Assembly (NCBI GenBank): GCA_963790585.1 | Contig: CAWBOY010000007.1 | Location: forward strand, 248,001-312,000 | Source of the DNA: CAWBOY01 sp963790585 | GTDB lineage: Bacteria; Planctomycetota; Planctomycetia; Gemmatales; Gemmataceae | Reading direction: 5' to 3' | DNA: 64,000 bases | In this document: one piece after another, positions 21,101 through 30,035 of the stretch | Numbering within the stretch: position 1 is the first letter of the stretch | Layout: each line of letters begins with the position of its first letter | Notes under the pieces: model-generated | What the model saw: the letters and a program-made list of their open reading frames with translations, nothing else | What the model was told of the DNA's origin: nothing | The model's database searches: none | Made by a program: the position numbers and the translations under genes

Positions 21101-24100
21101 AACGGCGATCTATACCAGGCCGTATTTACCAATGCTGTCGGCAAAGCGACGAGCAGCGCCGCGACACTCACGGTAAACTTTGCTCCGACAATCATAACCC
21201 AACCGGCCAACCGTACTATTGTCGCCGGTAATTCCACGACTTTCACCGCGGCGGCAAGTGGTAATCCAGCAGCAACTGCGCAATGGCAGGTCAGCACAGA
21301 CGGTGGGATCAGCTACACAAACATCAACGGAGCGACGTCTTCTTCCTTGACGCTCTCCGGCATCACCCAAAGTATGAGCGGCTACGAATACCAAGCCGTA
21401 TTCACAAACGTCGTCGGCAGCGCCACGACGAGCGCGGCGATTCTGAGCGTAAACTCCCCGCCGCTCGTTACGAATCAGCCAAATAATCAGGCGGTAAGCT
21501 CCGGAACCACAGCCACATTCTCCGCTGTAGCCACCGGGACTCCTACGCCGACAATTCAATGGCAAGTCAGTGCGAATGGAGGCGCTACCTTCTCCAACAT
21601 TAGTGGGGCGACCTCAGCGACTCTCACGATCCCCGCCACAGTTGTATCGAATGGTAACGAGTACCAGGCTGTATTCACGAATTCCGTCGGCACGGCCACG
21701 ACGAGCGCGGCTATATTGACGGTTTACACGGTGCCCACCATTACAACTCAGCCGCGGTATCAAAACATCGCGACAGGCAACACCGTGACATTCAACGCCG
21801 CGGCGATTGGCAATCCGGCTCCTACCGTACAGTGGCAGGTCAGCACCGACGGTAGCAGCTTCTCAAACATCCCCGGCGCAATATCGCCCACACTTACCTT
21901 CTCGGCCACGCCTGATCTGAACGGGGACACCTACCAGGCTGTATTCACAAACGCTGCGGGCATCGCCACGACAAATGCGGCGAAACTCATCGTCTATACA
22001 CCTCCAGCAATCACGACACAACCGAGTAACCAGACGGTCACTGCTGGCAATACCACAAGTTTCACAGCCGCCGCGAATGGAAATCCATTCCCGACTGTAC
22101 AGTGGCAAATCAGCACTGACGGCGGCGTTACATACTCCAATATTACGGGAGCGGTTTCACCAACGTTGACTGTCCCGGCTACGTCCTCGTTGAACGGGGA
22201 TGAATACCAGGCTGTATTCACGAATTCAATCGGCAACGTCACCACAAATTCCGCCAGTTTGACCGTAAATACGGCCCCGGCTGTCACCATTCAACCCAGC
22301 AGTCAAGCGATCGTTGCGGGTCATGCCGTTACATTCACGGCGGGAGCGAGCGGCACTCCGACACCCACTGTACAGTGGCAAGTCAGCACCGACGGCGGCG
22401 CCACCTTCGCGAATATCAATGGGGCAACCTCGTTGTCAATCACGCTGCCTGGCGTCACGACAGCACAGAATGGCAACAAATACCAGGCTGTCTTTACCAA
22501 CAGTATCGGCAGCGTCACGACGAGCGCTGCATCGCTAACCGTGCAAACGGTGCCAATTGTTACGACGCAGCCGATCAACCAAACTGTCACGTCCGGCACT
22601 TCGGCAACATTCTCTGCGGCAGCGACCGGCAACCCAACACCCACTTTGCAGTGGCAAGTCAGTTCTGACGGCGGCAAGACCTTTTCCAACATAACCGGGG
22701 CCATTTCTCCGACTCTCACAGTCCCAACAACGCAGTCTCTCAGCGGCAACGAATACCTGGCAGTGTTCACGAACGCGGCCGGAACTACGGTGTCGTCCAC
22801 CGCGACCCTTACTGTTCGGATCGCACAAGCCTTGAGCCTGACCAACAGTAGCGTTCTCGAATTCCGCCCCACCGGAACCACCGTCGGGACGCTCGTGGGT
22901 TTGGAATCTGGCAACGGACACACCTTTACCTACGGTCTCGTGTCCGGTATCGGCTCGACGGACAATGCCTCTTTTGCCGTGGTAGGTAATCGTCTGGTTA
23001 CCAATGACGCATTTGACGTCAATACCAAGACGTCCTACAGCGTACGGGTTGGCTTCATTGATGATGCCGGCAACACGTACTCTCTTGCTTTCGCGGTCAC
23101 CGTGACCGCTGACCCCAATCTTGTCCGTACCGGTAGGACTTTGAACGTCACGGGAACCTCCGGAAATGACACCTTCTCCTATGTGCCCGGGCCCGTTCGT
23201 CATTCGTTGACTCTCGATGGCGTTGCACTTGCGGTGGATAGCGCTTCGGTGGACGCAGTCGCGTTCAACGGCAATGGAGGCAACGACACGGCCTACCTGT
23301 ACGGCAAATCGACCGGCACGAACACGCTCGTCCTCAATCCAAGCGGCGGCTCACTCTCCGGGACGAGTTTCACAGTCAGTGTTACGAAGGTCGGCACTAT
23401 CCAAGCTCAAGGAAAGAGTAGCGATGTGGCGTACCTTTATGACACGAAGGGCCAGGACACATTCGTTTCAACGCCGGCCTATGGCTTCTTCGAGGGTACA
23501 ACTTTCTACGACCAGGAGATCGGCTTCACCACTGTCAACGCATTCGCCGCAAGTGGGTCAAATGACACAGCCTACATGTATGACACGGGTGGCAGCAATG
23601 TCTTCGTAGCTACGCCGACATATAGCTATCTCTCTGGGGCCAATTACTATTTGCAGCCCGTGGGCTTCCGGGCGGTCAATGCCTATTCCACCTCGGCAAG
23701 TAATGACGCCGCCTATTTCTTCGACAACGGCGGCAGCAACACGTTCGTTGGCGCGGCAAGCTATAGCAACTTGCAGGGCAACGGCTATTTCAATCAAGCC
23801 ATCGGGTTCAGATCCGTGACAGCGACTTCGGCCGCCGGCGCGAATGACATTTCTTATCTGTTCGGCAACGCGGCCGGCGGCAATGTCTTCAACGCGAATA
23901 CCGCTCTCAGTTATATGTATGGGACCGGTTACCTCAATGAAGTGATTGGCTTTAAGACCGTATCCGCGATAGGATCGACGACGGACACCGCAACTCTTTA
24001 TGATGGCGCAGGCGCGAATGTCTTCACCGGTCAAGGTCTGAGCGGCGATCTCGTTAGTGGCAACATTTCCGAGGAAGCGGCCGGTTTCGGCTATGTGAAC

Positions 24101-24184
24101 ATCGTGGCAGGAAACGGTACAACGGACAAATCGCTTCTGAATTCGATTGCATTCAGTTTGAAAAAACAGGGCAACTGGCATTGA
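18101..24184 (+). CDS. Giant sedolisin-like (S53) protease with IPT/TIG, nine Ig-like and C-terminal repeats
   Basis: 2027 aa from ATG 18101, chosen because GGCGGAG lies about 8 nt upstream; an in-frame start at 18008 lacks this. The N-terminus is basic and carries the planctomycete LExR motif (IEELETRLAPV). A CARDB-like domain (about residues 45-160) precedes the sedolisin-like domain (about 165-670). The Glu/Asp pair is in GEEDLDLF (ExxxD) and the nucleophile Ser in YYGTSTACPCWAGL, so the triad appears intact. The order is then one IPT/TIG domain (SVSPNTGLTTGGYTVTINGT), nine ~90-aa Ig-like repeats (TQPxNQTVxxG ... VQWQVSTDGG ... YQAVFTN), a cadherin-like unit, and about six ~63-aa repeats around NDTAYMYDTGGSNVF. 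It is likely surface-exposed or exported by a planctomycete route. The reading frame is intact for over 6 kb. Confidence 0.85.
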   Translation: MVWFDWLKFRSRRIKSHARKRQRLPFVRPQIEELETRLAPVGNLTLTGISVVDGSDNPVPTPNVGANVYIQANFTTLNLPSNASYRISFTVNGLTYQTGYLTYGAGTLGTGSWYVYWGSFSTAGGSNAVTVTLDPDESVAETTYADNSMDSTFTGISPSVGGESYSAAQIREAYGINGILNFGSDVADGSGQTVAIVDLYNNPNAFTHLDTFDQQMSLSINSTQSLYQQYGPASSFVTVYNDSGVNITSNIGTSGQNGVPPEDPTGSWEGEEDLDLFSVHSIAPGAKIDLIEVDPATSLYDANAIAAALPGVSVVSNSYSYSEWSSEQSNDLADFTTPNGHTGVTFLAATGDGGISSGYPSVSPYVVAVGGTDLSVVDNAYGGETGWNFPTPRTLLNGSTSYSQTGSWSSKTGGASGSYGTATGGSSASATWTTTLANSDVGWAGGTEVSVTWTADAANATNATYTIYDGTQASGTVLGTVVVDQTKAPDGTPAGGYQYQELGDFFPYSSTLTVVLNADTANGTVVADSVGITAGWAGAGGTSQYISEPSYQLPYQSTGFRTTPDVSFNASADSTFDGYYGTSTACPCWAGLIAIANQGRVDGGGPTLDSTANPEQTLEALYSLPASDYNDVTSGYNGLDAGPGYDEDTGRGSPIANSLVPDLVNYGLKPVVTSVSPNTGLTTGGYTVTINGTGFVDITQVSFGTVPATSFTVVSNTQIVATVPAESAGTVDITVTKTAGGVSDTSAADTFTYGTVPSVTSQPNSQTVTTGSTVTFTAAASGSPSPTVQWQVSTNGITFSNIPGATSTTLSFTALTGLNGYEYRAVFTNTLGSVTTNPTTLTVDFAPTIGTQPNNQTVAAGNSVSFTATATGNPSPTVQWQLSTDGGTTFSNIAGATATTLSFTASADLSGNEYQAVFTNSVGSVQSSAVTLTVDTAPAVTTQPLSQTATSGDSATFTAAATGNPLPTIQWQVSINGGNSFSNIAGATSTTLTVAATSALNGDLYQAVFTNAVGKATSSAATLTVNFAPTIITQPANRTIVAGNSTTFTAAASGNPAATAQWQVSTDGGISYTNINGATSSSLTLSGITQSMSGYEYQAVFTNVVGSATTSAAILSVNSPPLVTNQPNNQAVSSGTTATFSAVATGTPTPTIQWQVSANGGATFSNISGATSATLTIPATVVSNGNEYQAVFTNSVGTATTSAAILTVYTVPTITTQPRYQNIATGNTVTFNAAAIGNPAPTVQWQVSTDGSSFSNIPGAISPTLTFSATPDLNGDTYQAVFTNAAGIATTNAAKLIVYTPPAITTQPSNQTVTAGNTTSFTAAANGNPFPTVQWQISTDGGVTYSNITGAVSPTLTVPATSSLNGDEYQAVFTNSIGNVTTNSASLTVNTAPAVTIQPSSQAIVAGHAVTFTAGASGTPTPTVQWQVSTDGGATFANINGATSLSITLPGVTTAQNGNKYQAVFTNSIGSVTTSAASLTVQTVPIVTTQPINQTVTSGTSATFSAAATGNPTPTLQWQVSSDGGKTFSNITGAISPTLTVPTTQSLSGNEYLAVFTNAAGTTVSSTATLTVRIAQALSLTNSSVLEFRPTGTTVGTLVGLESGNGHTFTYGLVSGIGSTDNASFAVVGNRLVTNDAFDVNTKTSYSVRVGFIDDAGNTYSLAFAVTVTADPNLVRTGRTLNVTGTSGNDTFSYVPGPVRHSLTLDGVALAVDSASVDAVAFNGNGGNDTAYLYGKSTGTNTLVLNPSGGSLSGTSFTVSVTKVGTIQAQGKSSDVAYLYDTKGQDTFVSTPAYGFFEGTTFYDQEIGFTTVNAFAASGSNDTAYMYDTGGSNVFVATPTYSYLSGANYYLQPVGFRAVNAYSTSASNDAAYFFDNGGSNTFVGAASYSNLQGNGYFNQAIGFRSVTATSAAGANDISYLFGNAAGGNVFNANTALSYMYGTGYLNEVIGFKTVSAIGSTTDTATLYDGAGANVFTGQGLSGDLVSGNISEEAAGFGYVNIVAGNGTTDKSLLNSIAFSLKKQGNWH

Positions 24185-24207
24185 TAGTCGCCCGCTGAGA
24201 ATGTGGC

Positions 24208-24266
24208 GGCACGTTTCCAACGTGCCGACGCGTAGTCGCCATGCTTTCGTACTCGAAAGCATGGCG
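24208..24266. repeat. Two adjacent hairpins after the sedolisin gene
   Basis: CGGCACGTT-TCC-AACGTGCCG (24208-24227, short loop) is followed by a perfect 13-bp stem CGCCATGCTTTCG / CGAAAGCATGGCG (24237-24266, 4-nt loop). The first motif recurs at 42836-42856. It may terminate or protect the long transcript; there is no T-run. The gap 24267-24733 holds a repeated CTAAGTCCCGCCA (from about 24311 and 24328) but no gene I can support. Confidence 0.7.
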
Positions 24267-24733
24267 CAGCACCGCAGAACCCGCAACGCACATCACGGAT
24301 AGCTCGATTCTAAGTCCCGCCAAAACTCTAAGTCCCGCCACGGTTGGCGGACCTTAGGATTGTGCAATTTCCCAATAAAACACGGCAATTCGACGCTCAA
24401 ATTCTAAGTACCGCCAAATTCTACGCGGAGAGCATAGGCAACCTTGCGAATAGGTTCTACTTCGTCGCACATCAGGGCGAGATGCAAAAAATGCCAGACC
24501 AGTTTGCACACCGGTCCTTGTCTTTAACATTCGGACCGACAGGATGTTACGCCGATCCGAGGGGGCGAGATGCAAACAAATCCACGCACAACCCCCTATG
24601 CGCAGCGCCAAAATTCTTGACGGAAAATCGAAAAATGCACTCCACCAAACGCACGTAGCTATGGTCCAATGGTGAGTGGGGAACGCCCGCGCCGTTTGTT
24701 GACCGCGTTCCCTCGCCCAGGTAAACTTCCGAC

Positions 24734-24799
24734 ATGGACTACACGCGCTTCTTTACCATCGAGCCGGGTAAACGAGAGCGCCGGTTCGGAGTGTGCGTG
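24734..24799 (+). pseudogene. Possible truncated DUF433-type remnant
   Basis: ATG 24734 encodes a 21-aa peptide beginning MDYTRFFTIEPGKR. This closely resembles the conserved start of DUF433 proteins (MDYxxxITIEPGKR), which are often antitoxin-like. The rest (ERRFGVCV) does not fit and stops at once, so only the first ~14 codons remain. The assignment rests on a short match. Confidence 0.35.
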
Positions 24800-24813
24800 T
24801 AGGGGAGAGAGAC

Positions 24814-25092
24814 ATGAGACCGTCTCAAAAGCCAACGATTCCGCTGGAAACCCAACTCGGACTGTTGGCGATGCAATTCCGCGGCACACGAGACGAATCG
24901 GAACGCGACAAGGTTGCAACGATCTACGCCAATGTCGTGGATAAGTTGATCACAAGCGGAAAATGGGAAGAGATGCCTTCCTTTGAAGATATGCTACCAG
25001 ATGAACGGATGCCGAAAGCTTTCTTTCGGTTCTGGTCGATCCCCATAAATACCTCATGGCTCGGCTGGCGTGAATGGAAAGCACTGAATTAG
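24814..25092 (+). CDS. Small hypothetical protein
   Basis: 92 aa, ATG 24814 with a strong AGGGGAGAG about 5 nt upstream. It is soluble and charged, with residues such as QLGLLAMQFRGTRDESERDK and a Trp-rich C-terminus (FWSIPINTSWLGWREWKAL). No family is recognised. It lies in an accessory patch between the sedolisin gene and an IS630. Confidence 0.5.
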   Translation: MRPSQKPTIPLETQLGLLAMQFRGTRDESERDKVATIYANVVDKLITSGKWEEMPSFEDMLPDERMPKAFFRFWSIPINTSWLGWREWKALN

Positions 25093-25203
25093 GATATAAT
25101 ATATCTTCTATAGGGCTAATAAATGGAGTGGACGGAGCAGGTCAGCCTCATTTATTAATTGGCTCATCCAGGTGGTTAAGCTGAAGGAATGCCACGACGA
25201 TGA

Positions 25204-25467
25204 ATGAACCTGATCCCCTTTGTGGTGGATGACCCCTCCCTTTGTGGTGGGCCTCTAATTCGGGGTCCGAGGCTTCAGATCTTTGAGGCGACCTTCATCA
25301 CCGATCCAGCCGAGCTGGCGGCGATCGACGTTCGACAGAAGTTGGCAGAGAAAGCAATGGCACAAGCGGGACGCAATTCCGGCAAGCGCAAATCGCCCAC
25401 GAAATCTAGGAGGCAGACTGTGAGGGAAATCTTCGGCCAGGGAGAGATGCTTTCGGCGCACCCGTGA
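25204..25467 (+). CDS. Doubtful small ORF
   Basis: 87 aa, basic C-terminus (SGKRKSPTKSRRQTVREIFG). The first codons lie on a short direct repeat (CCCTTTGTGGTGGATGACCC then CCCTTTGTGGTGGG at 25213-25253). No family is recognised and the ribosome binding site is weak. It may be part of an old mobile element next to the IS630. Confidence 0.25.
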   Translation: MNLIPFVVDDPSLCGGPLIRGPRLQIFEATFITDPAELAAIDVRQKLAEKAMAQAGRNSGKRKSPTKSRRQTVREIFGQGEMLSAHP

Positions 25468-25542
25468 ACGAGTACGGGTAGCTTACATTTGGACGACGTG
25501 GCGGCGAGAGACAACACTCGTTTTCGGCATCCAACTTCTTTT

Positions 25543-26563
25543 TAGAGCGTTTCAATTTAACATTGCATACGCACAGCGGTCATGAAACCAACCCAAAATA
25601 TTACTTTTTGTTACCTGATCCAACGCCCCTCCCAAAGCCGCGATGACCGTATTCGTCGTTCGTGCTGCCACGCTACGCAAGTAGGTCTTGGTTTTGGAAA
25701 ACATCTCCTCGATCGGGTTCAAGTCCGGACTGTAGGCCGGCAAGGGTTCCACGATCGCTCCCGCTGCCTTGACCGCTGCCACCGCGGCGGGGCTTTTATG
25801 CGCTTGCAAATTATCCCACACCACAACATCTCCCGGACGCAGCTGCGGAACCAAACTTTTTTCCACGTAGGTTTCGAACACCAGCTGATCCGTCACCCCT
25901 TCCAACGCCAACGGGGCCACCACACCCGCCAGCCGGATCCCCGCGATCATCGTCACGTTCCGCCAAGAGCCAGGTGCCATCGCCTGCACTCGTTCGCCAC
26001 GCGGAGCGCGGCCATAAGTTCGCGTCATGCCGGTGTTGACCCCTGTTTCATCGACGAAAACCAGGTGCTCGGCTGGAACGCTCGCCAGGGTCTCTTGGAA
26101 CTCCGCGAGACGTGCTTGCGTCTTGGGTGTATCCCGCTCCTGAGCATGGAGGGTCTTTTTCTTACGTGTGATGCCGTGGCGCTTCAAGGCACGGGCGATG
26201 GTCATGAGGCAACAGGCAATACCCAAGCGGTCGCGTAACTCGGCGAGCGTGGCATCGGGCTGTTGTTGGACCAGTTCCAGGAGCCGAGCTTGGGCCTGCT
26301 CATCGAGTTTGGATGTCGGTCCAGGGATCGGCTTTGGGTCGAGGGAGCCGGTACGTCGATATTGTTGCAGGAGTCGAACGATGCAAGACAGGCTGACGGA
26401 AAAGATGCGGGCGATTTGACGGATGGGAAATTCGCCGCGTTCGACGACGGTGAGGATGCGTTTCCTCAGGTCGTTGGAATAAGCACGCATGGCAGTTACT
26501 CCTTTTGCTAAGGTCCTCTACCTGTATTATAAGTCGTATCGGATGCGTAAGGGAACCGCTCTA
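25543..26563. mobile_element. Complete IS630-family insertion sequence
   Basis: The element runs from 25545 (GAGCGTTTCAATTTAAC...) to 26561, whose reverse complement begins GAGCGGTTCCC, bracketed by TA at 25543-25544 and 26562-26563. TA duplication is the IS630 hallmark. The inverted repeats are short and imperfect (GAGCG-TT, with ACGCA(T) further inside). The single transposase ORF is intact, so the element may be active. Confidence 0.8.
25552..26490 (-). CDS. IS630 family transposase
   Basis: 312 aa, ATG 26490. An N-terminal helix-turn-helix (FPIRQIARIFSVSLSCIVRL) is followed by a second DNA-binding part (DATLAELRDRLGIACCLMTI) and a DDE catalytic domain. The three acidic residues are in LVFVDETGVN (D), VVWDNLQAHKS (D) and SPDLNPIEEMFSKTK (E). 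This is full length for the family and undamaged. Confidence 0.92.
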   Translation of the reverse strand: MRAYSNDLRKRILTVVERGEFPIRQIARIFSVSLSCIVRLLQQYRRTGSLDPKPIPGPTSKLDEQAQARLLELVQQQPDATLAELRDRLGIACCLMTIARALKRHGITRKKKTLHAQERDTPKTQARLAEFQETLASVPAEHLVFVDETGVNTGMTRTYGRAPRGERVQAMAPGSWRNVTMIAGIRLAGVVAPLALEGVTDQLVFETYVEKSLVPQLRPGDVVVWDNLQAHKSPAAVAAVKAAGAIVEPLPAYSPDLNPIEEMFSKTKTYLRSVAARTTNTVIAALGGALDQVTKSNILGWFHDRCAYAMLN

Positions 26564-26702
26564 ATCGGTCAGGAAAGAAGATTAAATGTGTCCGCCCCGA
26601 ATGACATTGCTTTGCCGGCGGGTGTACGAGCAGATAGGATGGGAGCACCGGCATTGTTCACGGCGCTAATCGCCAATAAACCCACCTCAAAATGGGAAGC
26701 AA

Positions 26703-27908
26703 ATGCGTAATCCTGGCCTTGAGGCGGTTCGCGGCCTGGCGGCTCTCGTAGTTCTGCTTACTCATCTGCCCGAGATTCCAGGCGTCCGGGCTGGCGTCGG
26801 GCAGGCCATCATGCTGCTGAACTGGGGAACCGAGGCGGTTGTCGTCTTTTTCCTGCTGAGCGGGACGGTAATCCGTATTTCGCTTGACCGAACGCCCAGG
26901 TCGGCTGCCAGCTTTCTGTGGACGCGCGCGGTTCGCCTTCTTCCGCTATACTTCGTCGCGGTAGCGTTTTCGGTGTTGGTCCTCTATGTTCATGATAATC
27001 CGCCGGACGCATGGACCATCATTGGCAACTGTTTATTTCTGCAATCCCTCCCGGGTTATGTATGCCCCTGTCTAGCTTCCAATCTGCCGCTCTGGAGCTT
27101 GGCATTCGAAGCGTTTTTTTATCTGGCGTTTGCGTTGACTATTGGCCGAGCGCAGCCCTTTCTTATTTGGATTTGGGCAACATTGGCGCTAGTGGCCGCG
27201 GCGACGTAAATCGCCGGATCGGCCGAGGGTGCCCTCGGCCACCTGCAACTCGTTACGGCATACTCGTCGATCTGGCTCCTTGGATACTTCACCGTGGACA
27301 TTGCCGCTCGCTTCCCGCCGATGGGAACTGTCAGTGCATTCGCATGGCTCGGGCTTCTTCCGATGGCGGCGAGGGTCTCATTCGGTGGTGGATACTACTC
27401 GGCTGCCAAGCACTTGCTTGCGGCAGCGACTGTCGTTCCGCTGTTCGTGCTGATCATTCGCCGAGGCAAAGGTGACATGGATGGCGAGAAATCGCTATCT
27501 TGGATCGCATGGGCTGCCATATATGCAGCGCTAAGTGTACTACTTTTTGCCACGAGCAATTCACTGCTGGCTTCCAAAATCGTTTTTATTACCTTGCCGT
27601 TGCTGTCAGTCGCCGTAGGGGCTACTGTGTTTTTGGCGCAAAAGCGCCTAGCGATTTTGATCCCGGCGTCCCTATTCTTAGGTCAACTTTCGTACGCCCT
27701 TTACCTTTTCCACTACCCCGTCTACCGATCGGCAGACTTATTTGGCTTGTCGGGGCCAATTGGCGTCGCGGTATTAGTCCCGGCCGCGTTTCTGATCGCG
27801 CTCGTGGCTGAATTCTACCTCCACCCACCTATCAGTCGGCTGCTGGTTTTGGCGAGCCCAAAGCAGGTCCGAAGACTACCGCCGCCGGAAGCATCACACA
27901 AAACTTAG
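26703..27908 (+). pseudogene. Acyltransferase 3 (OafA/YrhL-like) membrane protein with an in-frame stop
   Basis: The coding frame runs from ATG 26703 to 27908 (401 codons) and is interrupted only by TAA at 27207-27209 (codon 169); the same frame continues on both sides. The N-terminus has the family signature (GLEAVRGLAALVVLLTHLPE) and the conserved LNWGTEAVVVFFLLSGTVI, with about ten hydrophobic helices. The family transfers acyl groups to cell-surface sugars. A single C-to-T change would turn CAA (Gln) into TAA, so this is either a real nonsense mutation or a base error. It is adjacent to the IS630, which does not disrupt it. The 270 nt after it (27909-28180) hold nothing I can support. Confidence 0.75.
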
Positions 27909-28180
27909 GACTCGCGCCAAAACATGTTGCCCTACAGTGTCGCTCAAACCGCATCTGGCAGGCAGACGCAGATTCACGAAGCATTTGAGCCGTTCCGAGT
28001 GAATGGTTTTACGGAATTCGACTGAGAACTCTGGTCAACTTTGGCCGTCCATCATTCGCGTTCGGAGGTTGCGTTAGGAAACACCCAGTTTCGTGGGATC
28101 CGCAGCGTCAGACTCGTCGCCGCGACGGTACCCGCCGTATCTTGACGGCGCAACAGTTAGAGTGCCGCTTGATATAGACT

Positions 28181-29077
28181 TCAAGTCACCAGATGTGGCA
28201 GCCAGACCAGCGCGCATCGAATCGCGAAACTTGCCAGGATCAAGGAAAGGACCGCAGGTAACGTGAACGCCACGCCCCCGCCAGTCCACAGAAGGCTCAG
28301 GGGGACGACTAGCCCGATGAGGAACAGAATTCCACCCACGGCCCATAACGTCCTTTGAGAATACAAGCGAGAAACAACGGGAGATAGGTCGAACGCAAGC
28401 AGCACGAGCGTGATCACATTGAGCAGGATCAGGAGCCCGAAAGCGGGACGTAGCGCCGTGACGGCCCGTAAGTCGTTCAATAGGGTCGCGAGCAAGAGCA
28501 TCTCGGCGGTTCCAAGCATTATGGACGAATTCACGAAGTATGCTCCAAGCCAGCGCACGTCTTTCCAGCCCGGTTGAGCGGTCGTGCTGAACAAAACCCC
28601 TTTATAGCTGGCCGATCCAAAGCCGAAAGGTAGCCCGGCGATGAGGGCGATTTGGCGAACCCACCATCGGGCAAACGATCCACTTGGCAACCAGCCCAGG
28701 TAAGTGAGTGCGTCCAGGGCCACGATGATCGTGAGAAAGAACGACAGTGCTGTGAGGCACCAGGTGCCCAGCGACATCGGTGAACTCGGTTTGAACACGC
28801 GCAGCATGTGATGGAATCGGAGAGGATCGCCGAGGTCAAATACCAGGCATATCAGATCGGCGAACAGGAGAGCCAGAGCGATCGGATAGGCCCACAAAGT
28901 CACCGACGCGAAAGCCGCCGGCGCACCGAGGTCACAGACCGCGGCGGCCAGGAACAGGCCGACGGCCAAATTGTTGAGAAGTACATCCGCGACGACAAGC
29001 GCGTGCCATCCTGGTGCTTTGGTATTCTTTCGGTCGACGTAGGCGAGAGACCGAGATGGATTTCTTTCGGCGTGCAT
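28181..29077 (-). CDS. NrfD/PsrC-like membrane subunit of the formate dehydrogenase complex
   Basis: 298 aa, ATG 29077, one base after the stop of the Fe-S subunit gene, so translation is probably coupled. About eight TM helices are visible, for example VADVLLNNLAVGLFLAAAV, LGTWCLTALSFFLTIIVAL and LILLNVITLVLLAFDLSPVV. The pattern fits NrfD/PsrC quinone-interacting membrane subunits rather than the haem b gamma subunit of the E. coli type. It would anchor the complex and pass electrons to quinone. It is last in the operon. Confidence 0.8.
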   Translation of the reverse strand: MHAERNPSRSLAYVDRKNTKAPGWHALVVADVLLNNLAVGLFLAAAVCDLGAPAAFASVTLWAYPIALALLFADLICLVFDLGDPLRFHHMLRVFKPSSPMSLGTWCLTALSFFLTIIVALDALTYLGWLPSGSFARWWVRQIALIAGLPFGFGSASYKGVLFSTTAQPGWKDVRWLGAYFVNSSIMLGTAEMLLLATLLNDLRAVTALRPAFGLLILLNVITLVLLAFDLSPVVSRLYSQRTLWAVGGILFLIGLVVPLSLLWTGGGVAFTLPAVLSLILASFAIRCALVWLPHLVT

Positions 29078-29078
29078 T

Positions 29079-30035
29079 TCATCCTCCTGACAGGAAGACG
29101 GCGGCCAGCAAAGCCGCGAGAGTCAGGAGTCCGGAAACGACAGCTCGGGCGTAATCTCCAGGCATATGGAGCCAGGGGTTGAACGGCTTTTCCGGTAGGC
29201 CATAGACCTCCGGCCGATCAACCAAGAGGTAAAAGGAATTCAGTTGCGAATACGTCTCCGTCGAAGTATCCCCGTAGAGATAGGCTTCGGCAACGCCTCG
29301 TGCCTGTAGATCTTTGACTCGTTGTTGCGCTCGTTGCCGCAACTGGTCCAGGGGGCCGAACTGGATCGACGCCGTTGGGCACGCCTTCGCGCAAGCAGGC
29401 ACCAGCCCGTCCTTTTGGCGGTCGTAACAGAGCGTACATTTATGGGCATGGCCGTCAAATTCGCTGCGCACGACAACGCCAAACGGGCAGGCCGCCACGC
29501 AATAGGCACAGCCATTGCAGATTTCCGACTGGACGTAGACGTTCGCAAACTCATTGTAGATCAGGGCGCCCGTAGGGCATGCCTGCTCGCATGGAGCCGT
29601 CGCACAATGCTTGCATACATCGGACATCATCAGCCATCGATCCATTGATGGCACACTGGGCGGAATCGGCGACGGCTCCTGTTGTAGTAGATCCAACGAG
29701 AAGCGCGGTGCGGGCGATGGCGTCTCGCGTAACTGCTCGACAAACTTCACATGCCGCCAGGAGGTGGCTGAGAGTTCTCCTGTGTTGTCGTAGCTATTGC
29801 CCGTGAATTCAAAACCATCAGATGGAAGCTGGTTCCATTGTTTGCAAGCGACTTCACACGCTTTGCAGCCAATGCACACCGATGTATCGGTGTAGAATCC
29901 CATCGCCATTTGGAGGGCGGGAGCTTTGCCTCGACGAAATGGGCTCAAAAGGCGATTCAGAATACTTCCCAATCTTTGACGCGGCGGGTCATCGCCCGCG
30001 GGTAACCGTGTTACCTCCTGTTCTCTATTCCCCAT
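29079..30035 (-). CDS. Formate dehydrogenase Fe-S (beta) subunit
   Basis: 318 aa. ATG 30035 is preferred, with GGGAGG 7 nt upstream; a TTG two codons earlier is possible. It overlaps the catalytic gene by 11 nt. Four cysteine clusters of the 4x[4Fe-4S] ferredoxin type are visible: CIGCKACEVACKQW, CKHCATAPCEQACP, CNGCAYCVAACPFG and CTLCYDRQ...CAKACP. A C-terminal TM helix (VVSGLLTLAALLAAVFL) anchors it, as in FdnH/FdoH. It carries electrons from the catalytic subunit to the membrane partner. Confidence 0.9.
   Translation of the reverse strand: MGNREQEVTRLPAGDDPPRQRLGSILNRLLSPFRRGKAPALQMAMGFYTDTSVCIGCKACEVACKQWNQLPSDGFEFTGNSYDNTGELSATSWRHVKFVEQLRETPSPAPRFSLDLLQQEPSPIPPSVPSMDRWLMMSDVCKHCATAPCEQACPTGALIYNEFANVYVQSEICNGCAYCVAACPFGVVVRSEFDGHAHKCTLCYDRQKDGLVPACAKACPTASIQFGPLDQLRQRAQQRVKDLQARGVAEAYLYGDTSTETYSQLNSFYLLVDRPEVYGLPEKPFNPWLHMPGDYARAVVSGLLTLAALLAAVFLSGG

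Noticed and set aside
25582..26238. 218-codon plus-strand frame
   Set aside because: It is antisense to the intact IS630 transposase with no recognisable domain.
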